A DNA stretch of 64,000 nt, from assembly GCA_050789255.1 (NCBI GenBank), contig JBOZRQ010000033.1, forward strand, positions 62,001 to 126,000. Reading direction: 5' to 3'. A program made the position numbers and the translations under genes. This stretch comes from JBOZRQ01 sp050789255 (lineage in GTDB: Bacteria; Bacillota; Sulfobacillia; Symbiobacteriales; Symbiobacteriaceae). How positions within the stretch are numbered: the stretch's first letter is position 1; each line of letters opens with the position of its first letter. This document shows, in pieces, positions 30,414 through 39,839 of the stretch. The notes below the pieces were generated by a model that was given only the letters and a program-made list of their open reading frames with translations, had not been told where the DNA came from and ran no database searches.

Positions 30414-31085
30414 TCAGGGGGCGACTCTCCCCTTGGCGATCTCGACGATCAGGTCGCTTTGGTAGGTGTGGGCGCCGGGGCGGGCCGCTTCGGCCGTTCT
30501 GAGCATCGCCCCGGCGACGTCGGCGGCCTGGATGCCACGGTACTTGCGGAGCGGGCCCACCATGAGAAGGTTGTAGACCGGCGACACCGCCACGGCCACG
30601 GCCTCCCCGAGGCGGAACTGCTTACGGTGGCCAAGCAGCAGCGAGGGCTGGAAGATGTGCAGGCTGCGCAGGTTCATCCGTTTGAGTTCCGCCTCCACCT
30701 CGCCCTTCACCCGCATGTAGAAGTACCGGGAGCCCGGGTCGGCGCCCAGCGAGGAGACGATGTAGTACGCCGCTCCCGCCTCCCTGGCCAGGTGGGCGAG
30801 GCGCACGGGGTAGTCGAAGTCGACCTTGCGGAACGCCTCCTGGCTCCCGGCCTGGCGCATGGTGGTGCCCAGGCAGCAGAAGAGGTCGGTCGGGACGGCC
30901 GGCAGGGTGTTTGCACCCAGGGTCGCGAAGTCCGCGACCACCTGGGTCAACTTCGGGTGGCTAACCGGCATGGTGCGGCGCCCCACGGAGATGACACGGT
31001 CAAAGAGGGGACTCTCCAGCAGCCGGAGCAGCAGGTGGCCGCCAACGAGGCCGCTGGCGCCGGCGATCAGCGCAGTTCGGGCCAT
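30414..31085 (-). CDS. NAD(P)-binding Rossmann-fold protein (NmrA/HTATIP2-like)
   Basis: The 223-residue protein has the nucleotide-binding GASGLVGGHLL (8-18), VISVGRR at the end of strand 2, VSSLGAD and a Y-x-x-x-K-like YMRVKGEVE, as in atypical short-chain dehydrogenases of the HTATIP2/YwnB kind. These are often redox sensors or minor reductases; the substrate is unknown. The gene is last in the long run. Its start (GAGGTG seven bases upstream) lies 19 bases inside the GH43 gene, so it is translationally coupled. Confidence 0.8.
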   Translation of the reverse strand: MARTALIAGASGLVGGHLLLRLLESPLFDRVISVGRRTMPVSHPKLTQVVADFATLGANTLPAVPTDLFCCLGTTMRQAGSQEAFRKVDFDYPVRLAHLAREAGAAYYIVSSLGADPGSRYFYMRVKGEVEAELKRMNLRSLHIFQPSLLLGHRKQFRLGEAVAVAVSPVYNLLMVGPLRKYRGIQAADVAGAMLRTAEAARPGAHTYQSDLIVEIAKGRVAP

Positions 31086-32470
31086 GATCTTTCACCTCTG
31101 CGGGGCCGAGCGGTGATCACAAGGTCGGTCACGGCGGCGCCGCCGGGGCCGGCCTTTGCCGTAATCCGCTGGGCGCCGTTCTTGAAGCGCCGGTGAATCA
31201 GGGTGAAGGACTCCGCACGGACGGGGATGGTCTCATCATCCACGATGATGAGTGCCTCGCCCTTCACAGCGATGCTCAGCTCCAGGGGGCCGGTGCCGCC
31301 CCACGCCCATGTGCGGGCGGCGCCCTCGGTCAGGCGGTACATGTGCTGGTCCTCGAGCCAGCTGTTCAACGCGCCCCCGATGGGCGGCTCTTCGTTGGAA
31401 GGCCGCTGCTCTTTGAGGACGCCATCGACGAGGACCCTCCGCATGCCCTCCGCCTGGATGGTCTCGAGCCGGCACCCGTTCTCCCAGACCTCGTGGTGCC
31501 AGTGGGGAACCTCGGGGTCGTAAACAGGGCCGGGCGGGACCGGCTGGCTGATCTCGGTGGGGCCGGGGATCTCCAGGCGGTCGCCGGCCCAGAAGAGGCG
31601 GTCCAGGTGGACCTTGCGCCCCTTCTCCCCCGGGATGTAGCCGTGGTAGACCGCATAGGGCGTCACCCCGTCCGGTCCAACCACCACACAGTGATGGCCC
31701 GGGCCTTTGATCTGGCTGGCGCTCTGCAGGATCGGGTTGGACTCGTACTTGGTCCACGGGCCCCGGGGCGCCGGCGCCGTGGCAAAGCCCACGCCATAGG
31801 TGTCGTCGCCGAAGAAGCCGCCACTGTACATCTGGTAGTAGGTGGACCGGCGCTTGAGCACGAAGGGCCCCTCGTTCCAGTACCAGCCGCCGCCCTTGGA
31901 GCCCTCCCAGCGCTCGGAGGGGTAGGCCACCTTGGCCTGGACACCCTCCAGCCGTTCGGGGGTCAGCATGCGGTCGACGACGTTGCCGCAGCCGATGGTG
32001 CCATCCTTGTAGCGGGTAGCCCCGGTGCGGATGTTGTAGAAGAACCAGACCTGACCGTCATCGTCCCGGAAGGGATGGCCGTCAATCGACCACTCCCAGC
32101 GGACGATGGGGTCCTTGAGCCATGTGAAGGGGCCCTCGGGGGTCTTGGAGGTGGCGACGCCCTGGCGCCGGGCGTGGTCGTCGCCCTTGCCGGGCTCGGT
32201 CTCCCGCGTACCTGCTACGTACATGTAGAAGGTCCCCTCGTGGAGGAAGACCTCGGGCGCCCACAGGTCGACCTGGGCCCAGTGATCGGCCCCGCCGGCT
32301 TCGAGGGCGGCGCCCCGGTACTCCCAGCGGACCAGGTCCTTGGAGGTATACAGGGAGACCTTCTTGAGGCCGGTATGGTACAGGTAGTAGGTGTCGCCGT
32401 GCTTTAAGACAAAAGGGTCGCCGTGGTCGGCGCCCTCGTTGTCGGTGATGATGGGGTTGCGGAAAAGCAT
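31067..32470 (-). CDS. Glycoside hydrolase family 43 (beta-xylosidase/arabinosidase type)
   Basis: The 467-residue protein has a five-bladed propeller with the three GH43 acids: D18 (GDPFVLK, base), D130 (SIDGHPF, modulator) and E200 (NEGPFVLKRR, acid). A C-terminal beta domain (about 325-467) may bind sugar. No signal peptide is present, so it acts on short oligosaccharides in the cytoplasm, releasing xylose or arabinose. It is followed, in transcript order, by the reductase-like gene and preceded by the M24-like, xylulokinase and isomerase genes, which supports a pentose role. AAGGAG lies eleven bases before the ATG. Confidence 0.85.
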   Translation of the reverse strand: MLFRNPIITDNEGADHGDPFVLKHGDTYYLYHTGLKKVSLYTSKDLVRWEYRGAALEAGGADHWAQVDLWAPEVFLHEGTFYMYVAGTRETEPGKGDDHARRQGVATSKTPEGPFTWLKDPIVRWEWSIDGHPFRDDDGQVWFFYNIRTGATRYKDGTIGCGNVVDRMLTPERLEGVQAKVAYPSERWEGSKGGGWYWNEGPFVLKRRSTYYQMYSGGFFGDDTYGVGFATAPAPRGPWTKYESNPILQSASQIKGPGHHCVVVGPDGVTPYAVYHGYIPGEKGRKVHLDRLFWAGDRLEIPGPTEISQPVPPGPVYDPEVPHWHHEVWENGCRLETIQAEGMRRVLVDGVLKEQRPSNEEPPIGGALNSWLEDQHMYRLTEGAARTWAWGGTGPLELSIAVKGEALIIVDDETIPVRAESFTLIHRRFKNGAQRITAKAGPGGAAVTDLVITARPRRGERSWPELR

Positions 32471-32490
32471 TCGTCAACCGTCTCCTTAGC

Positions 32491-33567
32491 TTAACGAACA
32501 AGGATGCCGGGCTGCCCGTTCACCAGCGGCCAGTCGGGCGTGGCGGTGAGCACCTCGAACCCGGCGGCGGTGGCAAGGATGGTGTCCTCGACCTTGGCGC
32601 CGGTGATGGAGGGGTTCCAGGCGAAGGCCTGCCGCTCCTGGACCACCTCGTCGATGGCCGGGGTGGCGAGGTACTCCCGGGGGGCGTAGCCGATCGCTCC
32701 ACCTTGATGGTGCAGTTGCCACTCCTCAGGGAACCCGTTTTCACTGTAGGCGTTGATGGCCACCTGGAGCACCTCTGCCACCGGGGTGCCGGGCTTTGTG
32801 GCGCCCTGCATGGCCTGGTGGACTCGGGTGACGGCATCCAGCCGAGCCGAGATCTCCGCCGGGACCGGACCGAAGTGGACGAAGCGGGTGACGGCGCTGT
32901 GCAGCCCCCACCGCTCACCCACCAGCACCACCATGAGGTAGCGCATGACGGGGCGGTTGGTCGGGGTCGGGTGGCGGAAGCGCTGGATGCGGTCGTCGGC
33001 CGCCACCAGGACCACGCTCGGGGTGACTAAGTGGGGCGCCAGCAGGGCGGCGAGGCGCCCGGCCACCTGGAGCTCGGTTTCGCCGGGCTGGACCTCCCGG
33101 CAGACCTGGTTGACCGCCTCGGCGCTCACCCGGCAGAGCCAGCGGTAGCGCTCCTCCTCGGCTGGGGAGAGGCTGTAGCGGAGACGCTGGAACGCCCGGC
33201 CTGCTGGCTGGGTCCCTTCCAGGGGGATGTCCGCTGCGATCCGCCCGGCCAGGGTTTCGCGGAGCAAGCGGGTGGGGTCTTCATACCACGCGCAGGAGCG
33301 CACGGCAAAGCCCAGTCCCGCCAGCTCCTCCTCCTCGACCCGCCGGGCCTCGCTGACGTTGGTGAAGGCGTAGCGCCCCTCCCTGGTGATCGCCAGGTAG
33401 ACCGGGCCGGCCTCCTCGGTGGCCACGATCCGGCTGGTGCCGCCGGCGGTCAGCCAGGCGAAGTTCTCATGGCGGGCCACCACCAGGGCGCCGAGCCCTT
33501 GCTGCTCCAGATACCGGTGGATGCGCTCCTCCTTGAGGGCGATCTCAGTCGGGCGATCCATCGGCAT
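32491..33567 (-). CDS. M24 (Xaa-Pro aminopeptidase-like) protein with degenerate metal site
   Basis: The 358-residue protein has the creatinase N-terminal domain (about 10-130) and a pita-bread M24 domain (about 135-355). Most ligands of the usual two-metal centre (Asp, Asp, His, Glu, Glu) appear lost: the segment that should carry the Asps reads LVGERWGLHSAVTRFVHFG and the HGxGH region reads LHHQGGAIGY; the last Glu (VEDTIL) remains. It is therefore probably not an ordinary aminopeptidase. Its start overlaps the end of xylB by 23 bases. GGAGG fits the second Met (33561) better than the first. Confidence 0.75.
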   Translation of the reverse strand: MPMDRPTEIALKEERIHRYLEQQGLGALVVARHENFAWLTAGGTSRIVATEEAGPVYLAITREGRYAFTNVSEARRVEEEELAGLGFAVRSCAWYEDPTRLLRETLAGRIAADIPLEGTQPAGRAFQRLRYSLSPAEEERYRWLCRVSAEAVNQVCREVQPGETELQVAGRLAALLAPHLVTPSVVLVAADDRIQRFRHPTPTNRPVMRYLMVVLVGERWGLHSAVTRFVHFGPVPAEISARLDAVTRVHQAMQGATKPGTPVAEVLQVAINAYSENGFPEEWQLHHQGGAIGYAPREYLATPAIDEVVQERQAFAWNPSITGAKVEDTILATAAGFEVLTATPDWPLVNGQPGILVR

Positions 33568-35059
33568 TGGCCTCCTTGAGCGCCTGGTACAGGGGCTTCA
33601 GGGTCTGGTACGACTTGGCCCACACCGGGTATAGCTCGGCGTAGCGGCGCTGGAGGGCGGCGTCCGGCGCCTCCCCCTCCCCGGTCTTGACCATGGCGGC
33701 GCAAGCTTCGGCCACGGTCGGGTAGGCCCCGGCGCCCACGGCAGCCAGGATGGCGGCGCCGAAGGCCGGGCCCTCGTCGATGGCCATCTGGCGGAGGCCG
33801 GCGCCGAACATGGCGGCCATGATTCGCCGCCAGGCGGCGCCCCGGGCGCCTCCTCCCGTAATGCGCAGCTCGTCCGCAGTGATGCCCAGGCCCCGCATTA
33901 GCTCAAGGCTGTCGCGCAGACCGAAGGCGATGCCCTCCATGGCCGCCCGGGCCATGTGGGGCCGACGGTGGTGCAGGCCGAGGCCCACGAAGGCGCCCCG
34001 GGCGTCCGGGTCCTTGTGCGGCGTGCGCTCACCGGTCAGGTACGGGGCGAAGAGCAGCCCCTGGGCGCCAGGCGGCACACTCTCAGCCTCCGCACCGATC
34101 GTGTCGTACGAGGTGTCGGTGGTGTACAGGGCGTCACGCACCCAGCGGAGCGAGCCTCCCGACGAGAGCATCACACCCATGAGGTGCCACTTGCCGGGCA
34201 CCGCATGGCAGAAGGCGTGCAGGCGCCCCTGGGGCTCGGGGCTGAAGCCGTCGGAGACGGCGAAGACCACGCCCGAGGTGCCCACGCTGACCGAGATCTT
34301 GCCCTGGTCGACCAGGCCCACGCCCACGGCGCCGGCAGCCTGGTCGCCGCCGCCCGCGATCACCGGAATCCAGGCGGGCAGGCCGGTCAGAGCCATGATG
34401 CCCGGCAGGATCTGCCCGGTCACCTCCGGCCCCTCGTAGGCCTGGGGCAGCCACTCCAGCGGAATCTCCAGGGCCTGGCAGACCTCGGCGGACCACTGGC
34501 GCCGGGCCACGTCGAACAGCAGTGTGCCCGAGGCGTCGGCCACGTCGGTAGCGTACTGGCCCGTCAGACGGTAGCGGATGTAGTCCTTGGGGAGCATCAC
34601 CTTGCGGACCCGGTCGAAGTTCCAGGGCTCATGGTTGCGCAGCCAGACGATCTTCGGGGCGGTGAAGCCGGTCAGGGCGGGGTTGCCGGTCAGCTGGATC
34701 AGCCGCTCGGCGCCCACCTTCCGGGTGATCTCCTCGCACTCAGCCGCCGTGCGCTGGTCGTTCCAGAGCAGGGCCGGACGGATCGGCTGAGCCGCCTCGT
34801 CCAAGAAGACCGAGCCGTGCATCTGCCCGGTCAGGCCGACGCCCTTGATCTCCTTGGCGCGGGCGCCTAACTGCTTGACGACCGCCTGGATCGCCTTGAC
34901 GGTAGCGTTCCACCAGTCCTCGGGGTTCTGCTCGGTCCAGCCGGGCTGGGGCACCAGGAGGGGGTAGTCGCTGGTGGCCTGAGCCACCAGCGTCCCCTCC
35001 TTGTCCACCGCGATCACACGGGCGCCGCTTGTTCCAATATCAATACCGACGAAGAGCAT
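33545..35059 (-). CDS. xylB: Xylulokinase (FGGY family)
   Basis: The 504-residue protein has the phosphate-binding GIDIGTSGARV at the N-terminus, the xylulokinase GLTGQMHG (M80, H81 contact substrate), the catalytic base D239 (GGGDQAAGA) and the ATP-binding GGGARGAAWR near the C-terminus. It phosphorylates D-xylulose for entry into the pentose phosphate pathway. It lies six bases after the TIM-barrel isomerase gene, which should supply xylulose. AAGGAC is nine bases upstream of the ATG. Confidence 0.9.
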   Translation of the reverse strand: MLFVGIDIGTSGARVIAVDKEGTLVAQATSDYPLLVPQPGWTEQNPEDWWNATVKAIQAVVKQLGARAKEIKGVGLTGQMHGSVFLDEAAQPIRPALLWNDQRTAAECEEITRKVGAERLIQLTGNPALTGFTAPKIVWLRNHEPWNFDRVRKVMLPKDYIRYRLTGQYATDVADASGTLLFDVARRQWSAEVCQALEIPLEWLPQAYEGPEVTGQILPGIMALTGLPAWIPVIAGGGDQAAGAVGVGLVDQGKISVSVGTSGVVFAVSDGFSPEPQGRLHAFCHAVPGKWHLMGVMLSSGGSLRWVRDALYTTDTSYDTIGAEAESVPPGAQGLLFAPYLTGERTPHKDPDARGAFVGLGLHHRRPHMARAAMEGIAFGLRDSLELMRGLGITADELRITGGGARGAAWRRIMAAMFGAGLRQMAIDEGPAFGAAILAAVGAGAYPTVAEACAAMVKTGEGEAPDAALQRRYAELYPVWAKSYQTLKPLYQALKEANADGSPD

Positions 35060-35065
35060 GGATGC

Positions 35066-36124
35066 TCAGTCCTTCTTGGCGTACTTGGCCTCGACCGACT
35101 TCTCGAACTCGGGGGTAAGGCCCAGGGCCTTCCAGAAGGAGCGGTAGGCGCCGATGGCGTCCGCCTTAGACTGGGCGGCCTGCATGGTCTCGTCGGCGAG
35201 GGTGCGGTTGGCGACCTCCAGCATGTACTCCCAGTGGATGACGCTGCGGCGGACGGCCTCGACCGCATCCTCGGTGTAGGGGTACAGGTCGAAGCCGATG
35301 CGGCCCTGGTAATTGCCCTTGACCAGCTCACGGGCCAGGTCTACCTGCTGCTCGATGAACTGGGTGCCAACCATGTTGTCGTCGTCGAAGGAGCCCCAGC
35401 CGGAGTTGCCGTGCTGGTGGCCCAGCAGGCCCTCGGCCAGCAGCATGCCGGCGTACTCGCCCAGCGGCTCGCCGTTCATGATCAGGTGCTGCCAGTCCAT
35501 GTTCACCTTCACCCGGCTCACGTCGGTGCCGAGCTCACGCAGCTTGTGGATGATGTGCAGCTTCATGCCGATGTTCCGCATGAGGATCGCCATGGCGGGC
35601 TCGGAGTTCTTGTGCTCCAGGAAGAAGTTGACGCCCTTGCTGTTGGCGTGCTCGACCGCCTGCTGGATGCCGTCGATGAACCAGCCCCAGGTGGTGGCGT
35701 AGTCACGCTGCATGGGGTAGTTGTAGCCCTCGTTGCCCGGCCAGTAGATGTAGTTGGCGCCCACGGCGGCGGCCATGTCGATGCCGGCCTTCATGTGCGC
35801 GACCGCCTCGGCCCGGCGGGCGGCGTCGGGGTTGATCAGCGAGCCCAGCTTGTAGCGGGGATTGGGCACCAGGCCGTAGCAGATGCAGTAGATGTCGTGC
35901 TCCTTGCCCAGCGCCGCCTGGATCTTGGGCAGGTTCTCTTCGGTGATCTCGGTGCCGTAGTGGAACTCGTAGCCATCCATCAGGTTGCCGAGGCCCTCCA
36001 CGGCGTACTTCACGCGCTCCTCGGTCGGAACGCCCACCTGCTCGGGATGGTATCCACCGGGCATAAACCGAGTTCCTGCGGGGCCGAACGCCCAGATACC
36101 AACGCTCGTCTTCCAACGTGCCAT
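35066..36124 (-). CDS. Xylose-isomerase-like TIM-barrel sugar isomerase
   Basis: The 352-residue protein belongs to the xylose-isomerase-like TIM-barrel superfamily. Likely metal ligands are E170 (FFLEHKN), D210 (VNMDWQH), H236/H238 (GHQHGNSGW) and D279 (GFDLYPY). It is shorter than true XylA and lacks the classical XylA signature around WGGREG, so it is a non-orthologous isomerase. The downstream xylB makes D-xylose to D-xylulose the most likely reaction; L-rhamnose- or tagatose-type chemistry is possible. GGGAGG lies nine bases before the ATG. A palindromic repeat lies directly upstream. Confidence 0.78.
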   Translation of the reverse strand: MARWKTSVGIWAFGPAGTRFMPGGYHPEQVGVPTEERVKYAVEGLGNLMDGYEFHYGTEITEENLPKIQAALGKEHDIYCICYGLVPNPRYKLGSLINPDAARRAEAVAHMKAGIDMAAAVGANYIYWPGNEGYNYPMQRDYATTWGWFIDGIQQAVEHANSKGVNFFLEHKNSEPAMAILMRNIGMKLHIIHKLRELGTDVSRVKVNMDWQHLIMNGEPLGEYAGMLLAEGLLGHQHGNSGWGSFDDDNMVGTQFIEQQVDLARELVKGNYQGRIGFDLYPYTEDAVEAVRRSVIHWEYMLEVANRTLADETMQAAQSKADAIGAYRSFWKALGLTPEFEKSVEAKYAKKD

Positions 36125-36162
36125 TGTTCAAGTCCTCCCTTATTGCATTCAGGCATTTTTTC

Positions 36163-36273
36163 GCCGCGGATGCGCAGATGTTGCCGATTACGAAACAAGC
36201 GCGGATGGGGATATATATTAATATTCTTCATCCGCGTCGGTTCGGAAATCCTTGAAATCAGCGCATCCGCGGC
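36163..36273. repeat. Palindromic intergenic element, copy 1 (CGCGGAT type)
   Basis: A 111-base imperfect palindrome fills the gap between the isomerase and ABC transporter genes. Its outer arms GCCGCGGATGCGC/GCGCATCCGCGGC (36163-36175, 36261-36273) and inner arms CGCGGATG/CATCCGCG (36200-36207, 36229-36236) share one centre at 36218. The centre is AT-rich (ATATATATTAATATT). See copies at 41894, 60093 and 63058. Confidence 0.85.
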
Positions 36274-36285
36274 CATATTCTGTCT

Positions 36286-38076
36286 TCAATCCCCAGCGAC
36301 CTCGCGGTACTGGGCGGTAACCAGCTCGTAGTAGTACCCACGGCGCTGCATGAGTTCTTCATGGGTGCCGGTCTCTACGATGCGGCCGTGGTCGAGGACC
36401 ACGATCCGGTTGGCGGTGCGGATGGTTGAGAGCCGGTGGGCGATCACGAAGGCGGTGCGGCCCTTGAGGAGCCGTTCCACGCCCAGCTGGATCTCCCGCT
36501 CGGTCTCGGTGTCAATGTTGGCGGTGGCCTCATCCAGGATCAGGATGCGGGGGTCGGCCAGCAGGGCCCGGGCGAAGGAGATCAGCTGGCGCTGGCCCAT
36601 GGAAAGGCGGGCGCCGCGCTCCTGGACCTCGGTCTGGTAGCCGTTCGACATCCGCATGATGAAGTCGTGGGCCCGGGCCGCCTTGGCGGCGGCGATTACC
36701 TCGGCGTCGGTGGCATCGGGCCGGCCGAACCGGATGTTCTCCATGACCGTACCGGCGAAAATGAAGGTCTCCTGAAGCACGATGCCCACCTGCCGGCGGA
36801 GCGTGCGGACCGCCACGTCACGAATGTCGTGGCCGTCCACCAGCAGGCGCCCCTCGGTCACATCGTAGAAGCGGCAGAGCAGGTTGATCACCGTCGACTT
36901 GCCGCTGCCGGTGTGGCCCACCAGGGCGATGGTCTCACCGGGGTTGACCTCCAGCGAGACGCCGTTGAGCGCCGGCGGGCGGTTCGGGTCGTAGGCGAAG
37001 GTGATGTTCTCCAGGGTCACCCGGCCCTCGATGCGGCCCAGTTCCATGGCGTCCGGCTTGTCCGGCACGGTCGACGGGGTGTCCAGGAACTCGAAGACCC
37101 GCTCTGAGGAGGCCATGGCCACCAGGAGCTGGGTATACATGTTGGATAGCCGGTTGATCGGCTCCCAGAACTGGTTGGTGTAGGTGCCGAAGGCGATGAT
37201 CTGGCCGACCGTCACCTCGCCGGCCCCGACCAGGCGGGCGCCGAAGAAGTAGAGCATGCAGATGCCCAGGGTGCCGGTCAGGTCGACCATGGGGCCGAAG
37301 ATGGCGTTCAGCCGGGTGCCGACGTACCAGCCGTCCCGGGTGCTTGCGTTGACCGCCGCAAAGAACTCGGCGTTGCCGGGCTCCTGCTGGAAGGCCTGCG
37401 TCACCCGCATCCCCTGAATCGCCTCGTTCAGGTGCGAGTTCATCCGGGACTGTCGGGTCTGGACCACCTGCCAGGCCCGGCGCACCTTCTTGCGCAGCTT
37501 GGTGGAGATCAGCACCAGCAGCGGCCCTGTCACAAAGCCGATCAGCGCCAGGCGCCAGTTCATCCAGAACATGATGCCCAGGATGCCCACCAGCGTAAGC
37601 GCATCCAACACAATGCTGATCAGTGCGTTGGTGAAGAGGTTCTGGAGGCTGTTGATGTCGTTCTGGATCCGCACGAAGATCGACCCGGCGGACCGGGTGT
37701 CAAAGAAGCGGAAGCTCAGGCCCATCACGTGGCGGTAGAGGTCGCCCCGCAGATCTTTGATGGCGGCCTGGCCGACCTCGTTGGTCTGGGTCACTCGGTA
37801 GCGGGCTGTAATGAAGTTGACCAGCCAGATCCCGAGCAGCCCGAGGAAGATCCACAGGAAGATCTCCCTGTTCTTGCCCAGGATGCCCTGGTCGATCGCC
37901 AGCTTGGTGAACTGCGGACTGACCAGCCGGACCATCATGCCGGCCACCGTGGCTGCAAAGCCGACGATCACCTTGTGCTTGTAAGGCTTCAAGTAACGGA
38001 AGAGGCGGAGGATCTGGGCCCAGTTCAGGGGCCGCTCGACCACCTTTTCCTCCGTGTAGACAAACCGCTCTGCCAC
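36286..38076 (-). CDS. ABC exporter half-transporter with full catalytic site (second subunit)
   Basis: The 596-residue protein has six membrane helices (about 45-335) fused to an ATPase domain. Walker A is GHTGSGKST (K393). The signature is RLSMGQRQ (M instead of the usual G). Walker B is LILDEATA with catalytic E516, and the H-loop is IAHRLST. With the preceding gene it forms a heterodimer of the BmrC/BmrD or TM287/288 kind, exporting drugs, lipids or peptides. Its GTG start overlaps the partner's TAG stop by one base, which ensures equal synthesis. Its place inside a sugar run is unexplained. Confidence 0.9.
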   Translation of the reverse strand: MAERFVYTEEKVVERPLNWAQILRLFRYLKPYKHKVIVGFAATVAGMMVRLVSPQFTKLAIDQGILGKNREIFLWIFLGLLGIWLVNFITARYRVTQTNEVGQAAIKDLRGDLYRHVMGLSFRFFDTRSAGSIFVRIQNDINSLQNLFTNALISIVLDALTLVGILGIMFWMNWRLALIGFVTGPLLVLISTKLRKKVRRAWQVVQTRQSRMNSHLNEAIQGMRVTQAFQQEPGNAEFFAAVNASTRDGWYVGTRLNAIFGPMVDLTGTLGICMLYFFGARLVGAGEVTVGQIIAFGTYTNQFWEPINRLSNMYTQLLVAMASSERVFEFLDTPSTVPDKPDAMELGRIEGRVTLENITFAYDPNRPPALNGVSLEVNPGETIALVGHTGSGKSTVINLLCRFYDVTEGRLLVDGHDIRDVAVRTLRRQVGIVLQETFIFAGTVMENIRFGRPDATDAEVIAAAKAARAHDFIMRMSNGYQTEVQERGARLSMGQRQLISFARALLADPRILILDEATANIDTETEREIQLGVERLLKGRTAFVIAHRLSTIRTANRIVVLDHGRIVETGTHEELMQRRGYYYELVTAQYREVAGD

Positions 38077-39815
38077 TAGCCAGCCACCTCCTGTCGGTCG
38101 GCGTACTGGACATCGTAGATGCGGCGGTAGTGGCCGCCCTTCTCCAGCAGCTCGGCGTGGCGCCCCCGCTCCACGATCCGCCCGTGCTCCAGCACGACGA
38201 TCTCGTCGGCGTGGCGGACGGCGGAGATGCGGTGGGCGATGATGAAGGTGGTGCGGCCCTGCATGACCACCCGCAGGGCCTGCTGGATCTCAGCCTCGGT
38301 CTCGGCGTCCACGGCGGCCGTGGCATCGTCGAGAATGAGAACGCGGGGGTTGTTCAGGATTGCCCGGGCGATCGCCACCCGCTGCTTCTGGCCGCCGGAG
38401 AGGCCCAGGCCCCGCTCACCGACCACGGTGTCGTAGCCCTGGGGCAGGTCGGCGATGAAGTCGTGGATGTTGGCCAGCCGGGCCGCCCGCTCGATCTCAT
38501 CTTGCGTGGCGTTCGGGTTGCCATACCCGATGTTCGCTCGGATAGTGGCCGAGAAGAGGAAGGTCTCCTGAAAGACGATGCCGATCTGCCGGCGCAGGTC
38601 GGCCAGCTTAAGGCTGCGCACATCCTGGCCGTCGATCAGGACGGCGCCGTCGGATACATCATAGAAACGGGGAATTAGCTGGACGAGGGAGGACTTGCCG
38701 CTGCCCGTGGTGCCCAGCACGCCGACCACCTTGCCGGGCGGGGCATCGATATCGATGGAGTGCAGCACGGTTTCCTTGTCGCCGTAGTGGAAGCTGGCGA
38801 AATCGAACTGCACGTGGCCGGCCATCTCGGGGAGGGGTTTGGCGTGAGAATCATCCTCCACGCCCCGGTTCATGTGCAGCAGTTCCACGAGCCGTTCGCC
38901 GGCGGCATGGCCGCTGGTGAAGTTGTTGACGTGGCCGCCCACGTTCCAGAGCGGGTTGATGATGTTCCACTGAATGCCGAGGTAGCTGACGTACTCGCCG
39001 ACGGTGACATGGCCAGTGGTGGTCAGGTAGCCGCCGTAGGCAACCACCACCGCCGCCGCCACCTGCGCCCAGAGCTCCAGCAGGGGAAAGTACTTGCCCC
39101 AGAGGGCTGCCGCCTCGTTGTAGGCGACGGAGAAGCCCTGGCTGCGGGCCTCGAACTTGGCCTCCTGCACATCCTCACGGGCGTAGGACTTGATCGTCCG
39201 AATGCCGCTGACGCTCTCCTGGATCGCCGTGGCCAGGTCGGCCACCGCCCTGCGTGTCAGGGCGTGCCGCTCCCGGGAGAGCTTGGAGAAGCGCAGGATC
39301 AGGTAAGCGAAGACCGGGGTGGCCACCAGGGTGACCAGGGTGAGGCGCCAGGAGATCCAGAACCCCATGCCGATCCCCAAAACCAGCGACATCACGAAGT
39401 TCAGGGCGCCCGACGGGCCATTCGAGAGAAAGTGGCGGACCGCTTCCGTGTCGGCGGTGACACGGGACATCAGATCACCGGTGCGAGCGGTGTCGTAGAA
39501 GGAGAACGACAGCTCTTGCAGCGCCCTATAGAGTTCATTTCTCAGGTCATAGACGGACTTAATGCCGAAGCGCTCTTTGAGGAAGCTCTCCAGGAAGCCC
39601 ATGACGCCACGAGCCGCAGCGATCGCAAATACGAGGCCAGTAAGTGGTAGGGCCATGCCGTAGTCGCCCCCCACCAGCACGTGGTCGGTAATGTACCCGA
39701 TCACGCGGGGCTGGGCCAGGGCGAGCGCAACCGTGAGGGTCATGCACAGTTCTGCGCCAACCCAGTACCAGCGGTAAGGCCAGTAAAAGCGGCGCAGGTG
39801 TTTGAACACGTCCAA
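38076..39815 (-). CDS. ABC exporter half-transporter with degenerate Walker B (first subunit)
   Basis: The 579-residue protein has the same TMD-NBD layout as its partner. Walker A is GTTGSGKSS (K374) and the signature LGLSGGQKQR is canonical. Walker B reads LILDDATA, so the catalytic glutamate is Asp (D497). Loss of the glutamate in one subunit is typical of heterodimeric exporters, where one ATP site stays occupied and the other hydrolyses. It starts with TTG (AGGAAG just upstream), 24 bases after the ROK kinase gene, hence in the same operon as a sugar kinase and PGI/PMI. Confidence 0.9.
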   Translation of the reverse strand: MDVFKHLRRFYWPYRWYWVGAELCMTLTVALALAQPRVIGYITDHVLVGGDYGMALPLTGLVFAIAAARGVMGFLESFLKERFGIKSVYDLRNELYRALQELSFSFYDTARTGDLMSRVTADTEAVRHFLSNGPSGALNFVMSLVLGIGMGFWISWRLTLVTLVATPVFAYLILRFSKLSRERHALTRRAVADLATAIQESVSGIRTIKSYAREDVQEAKFEARSQGFSVAYNEAAALWGKYFPLLELWAQVAAAVVVAYGGYLTTTGHVTVGEYVSYLGIQWNIINPLWNVGGHVNNFTSGHAAGERLVELLHMNRGVEDDSHAKPLPEMAGHVQFDFASFHYGDKETVLHSIDIDAPPGKVVGVLGTTGSGKSSLVQLIPRFYDVSDGAVLIDGQDVRSLKLADLRRQIGIVFQETFLFSATIRANIGYGNPNATQDEIERAARLANIHDFIADLPQGYDTVVGERGLGLSGGQKQRVAIARAILNNPRVLILDDATAAVDAETEAEIQQALRVVMQGRTTFIIAHRISAVRHADEIVVLEHGRIVERGRHAELLEKGGHYRRIYDVQYADRQEVAG

Positions 39816-39839
39816 GGCTTCCTAATCCCTCGCTTATGC

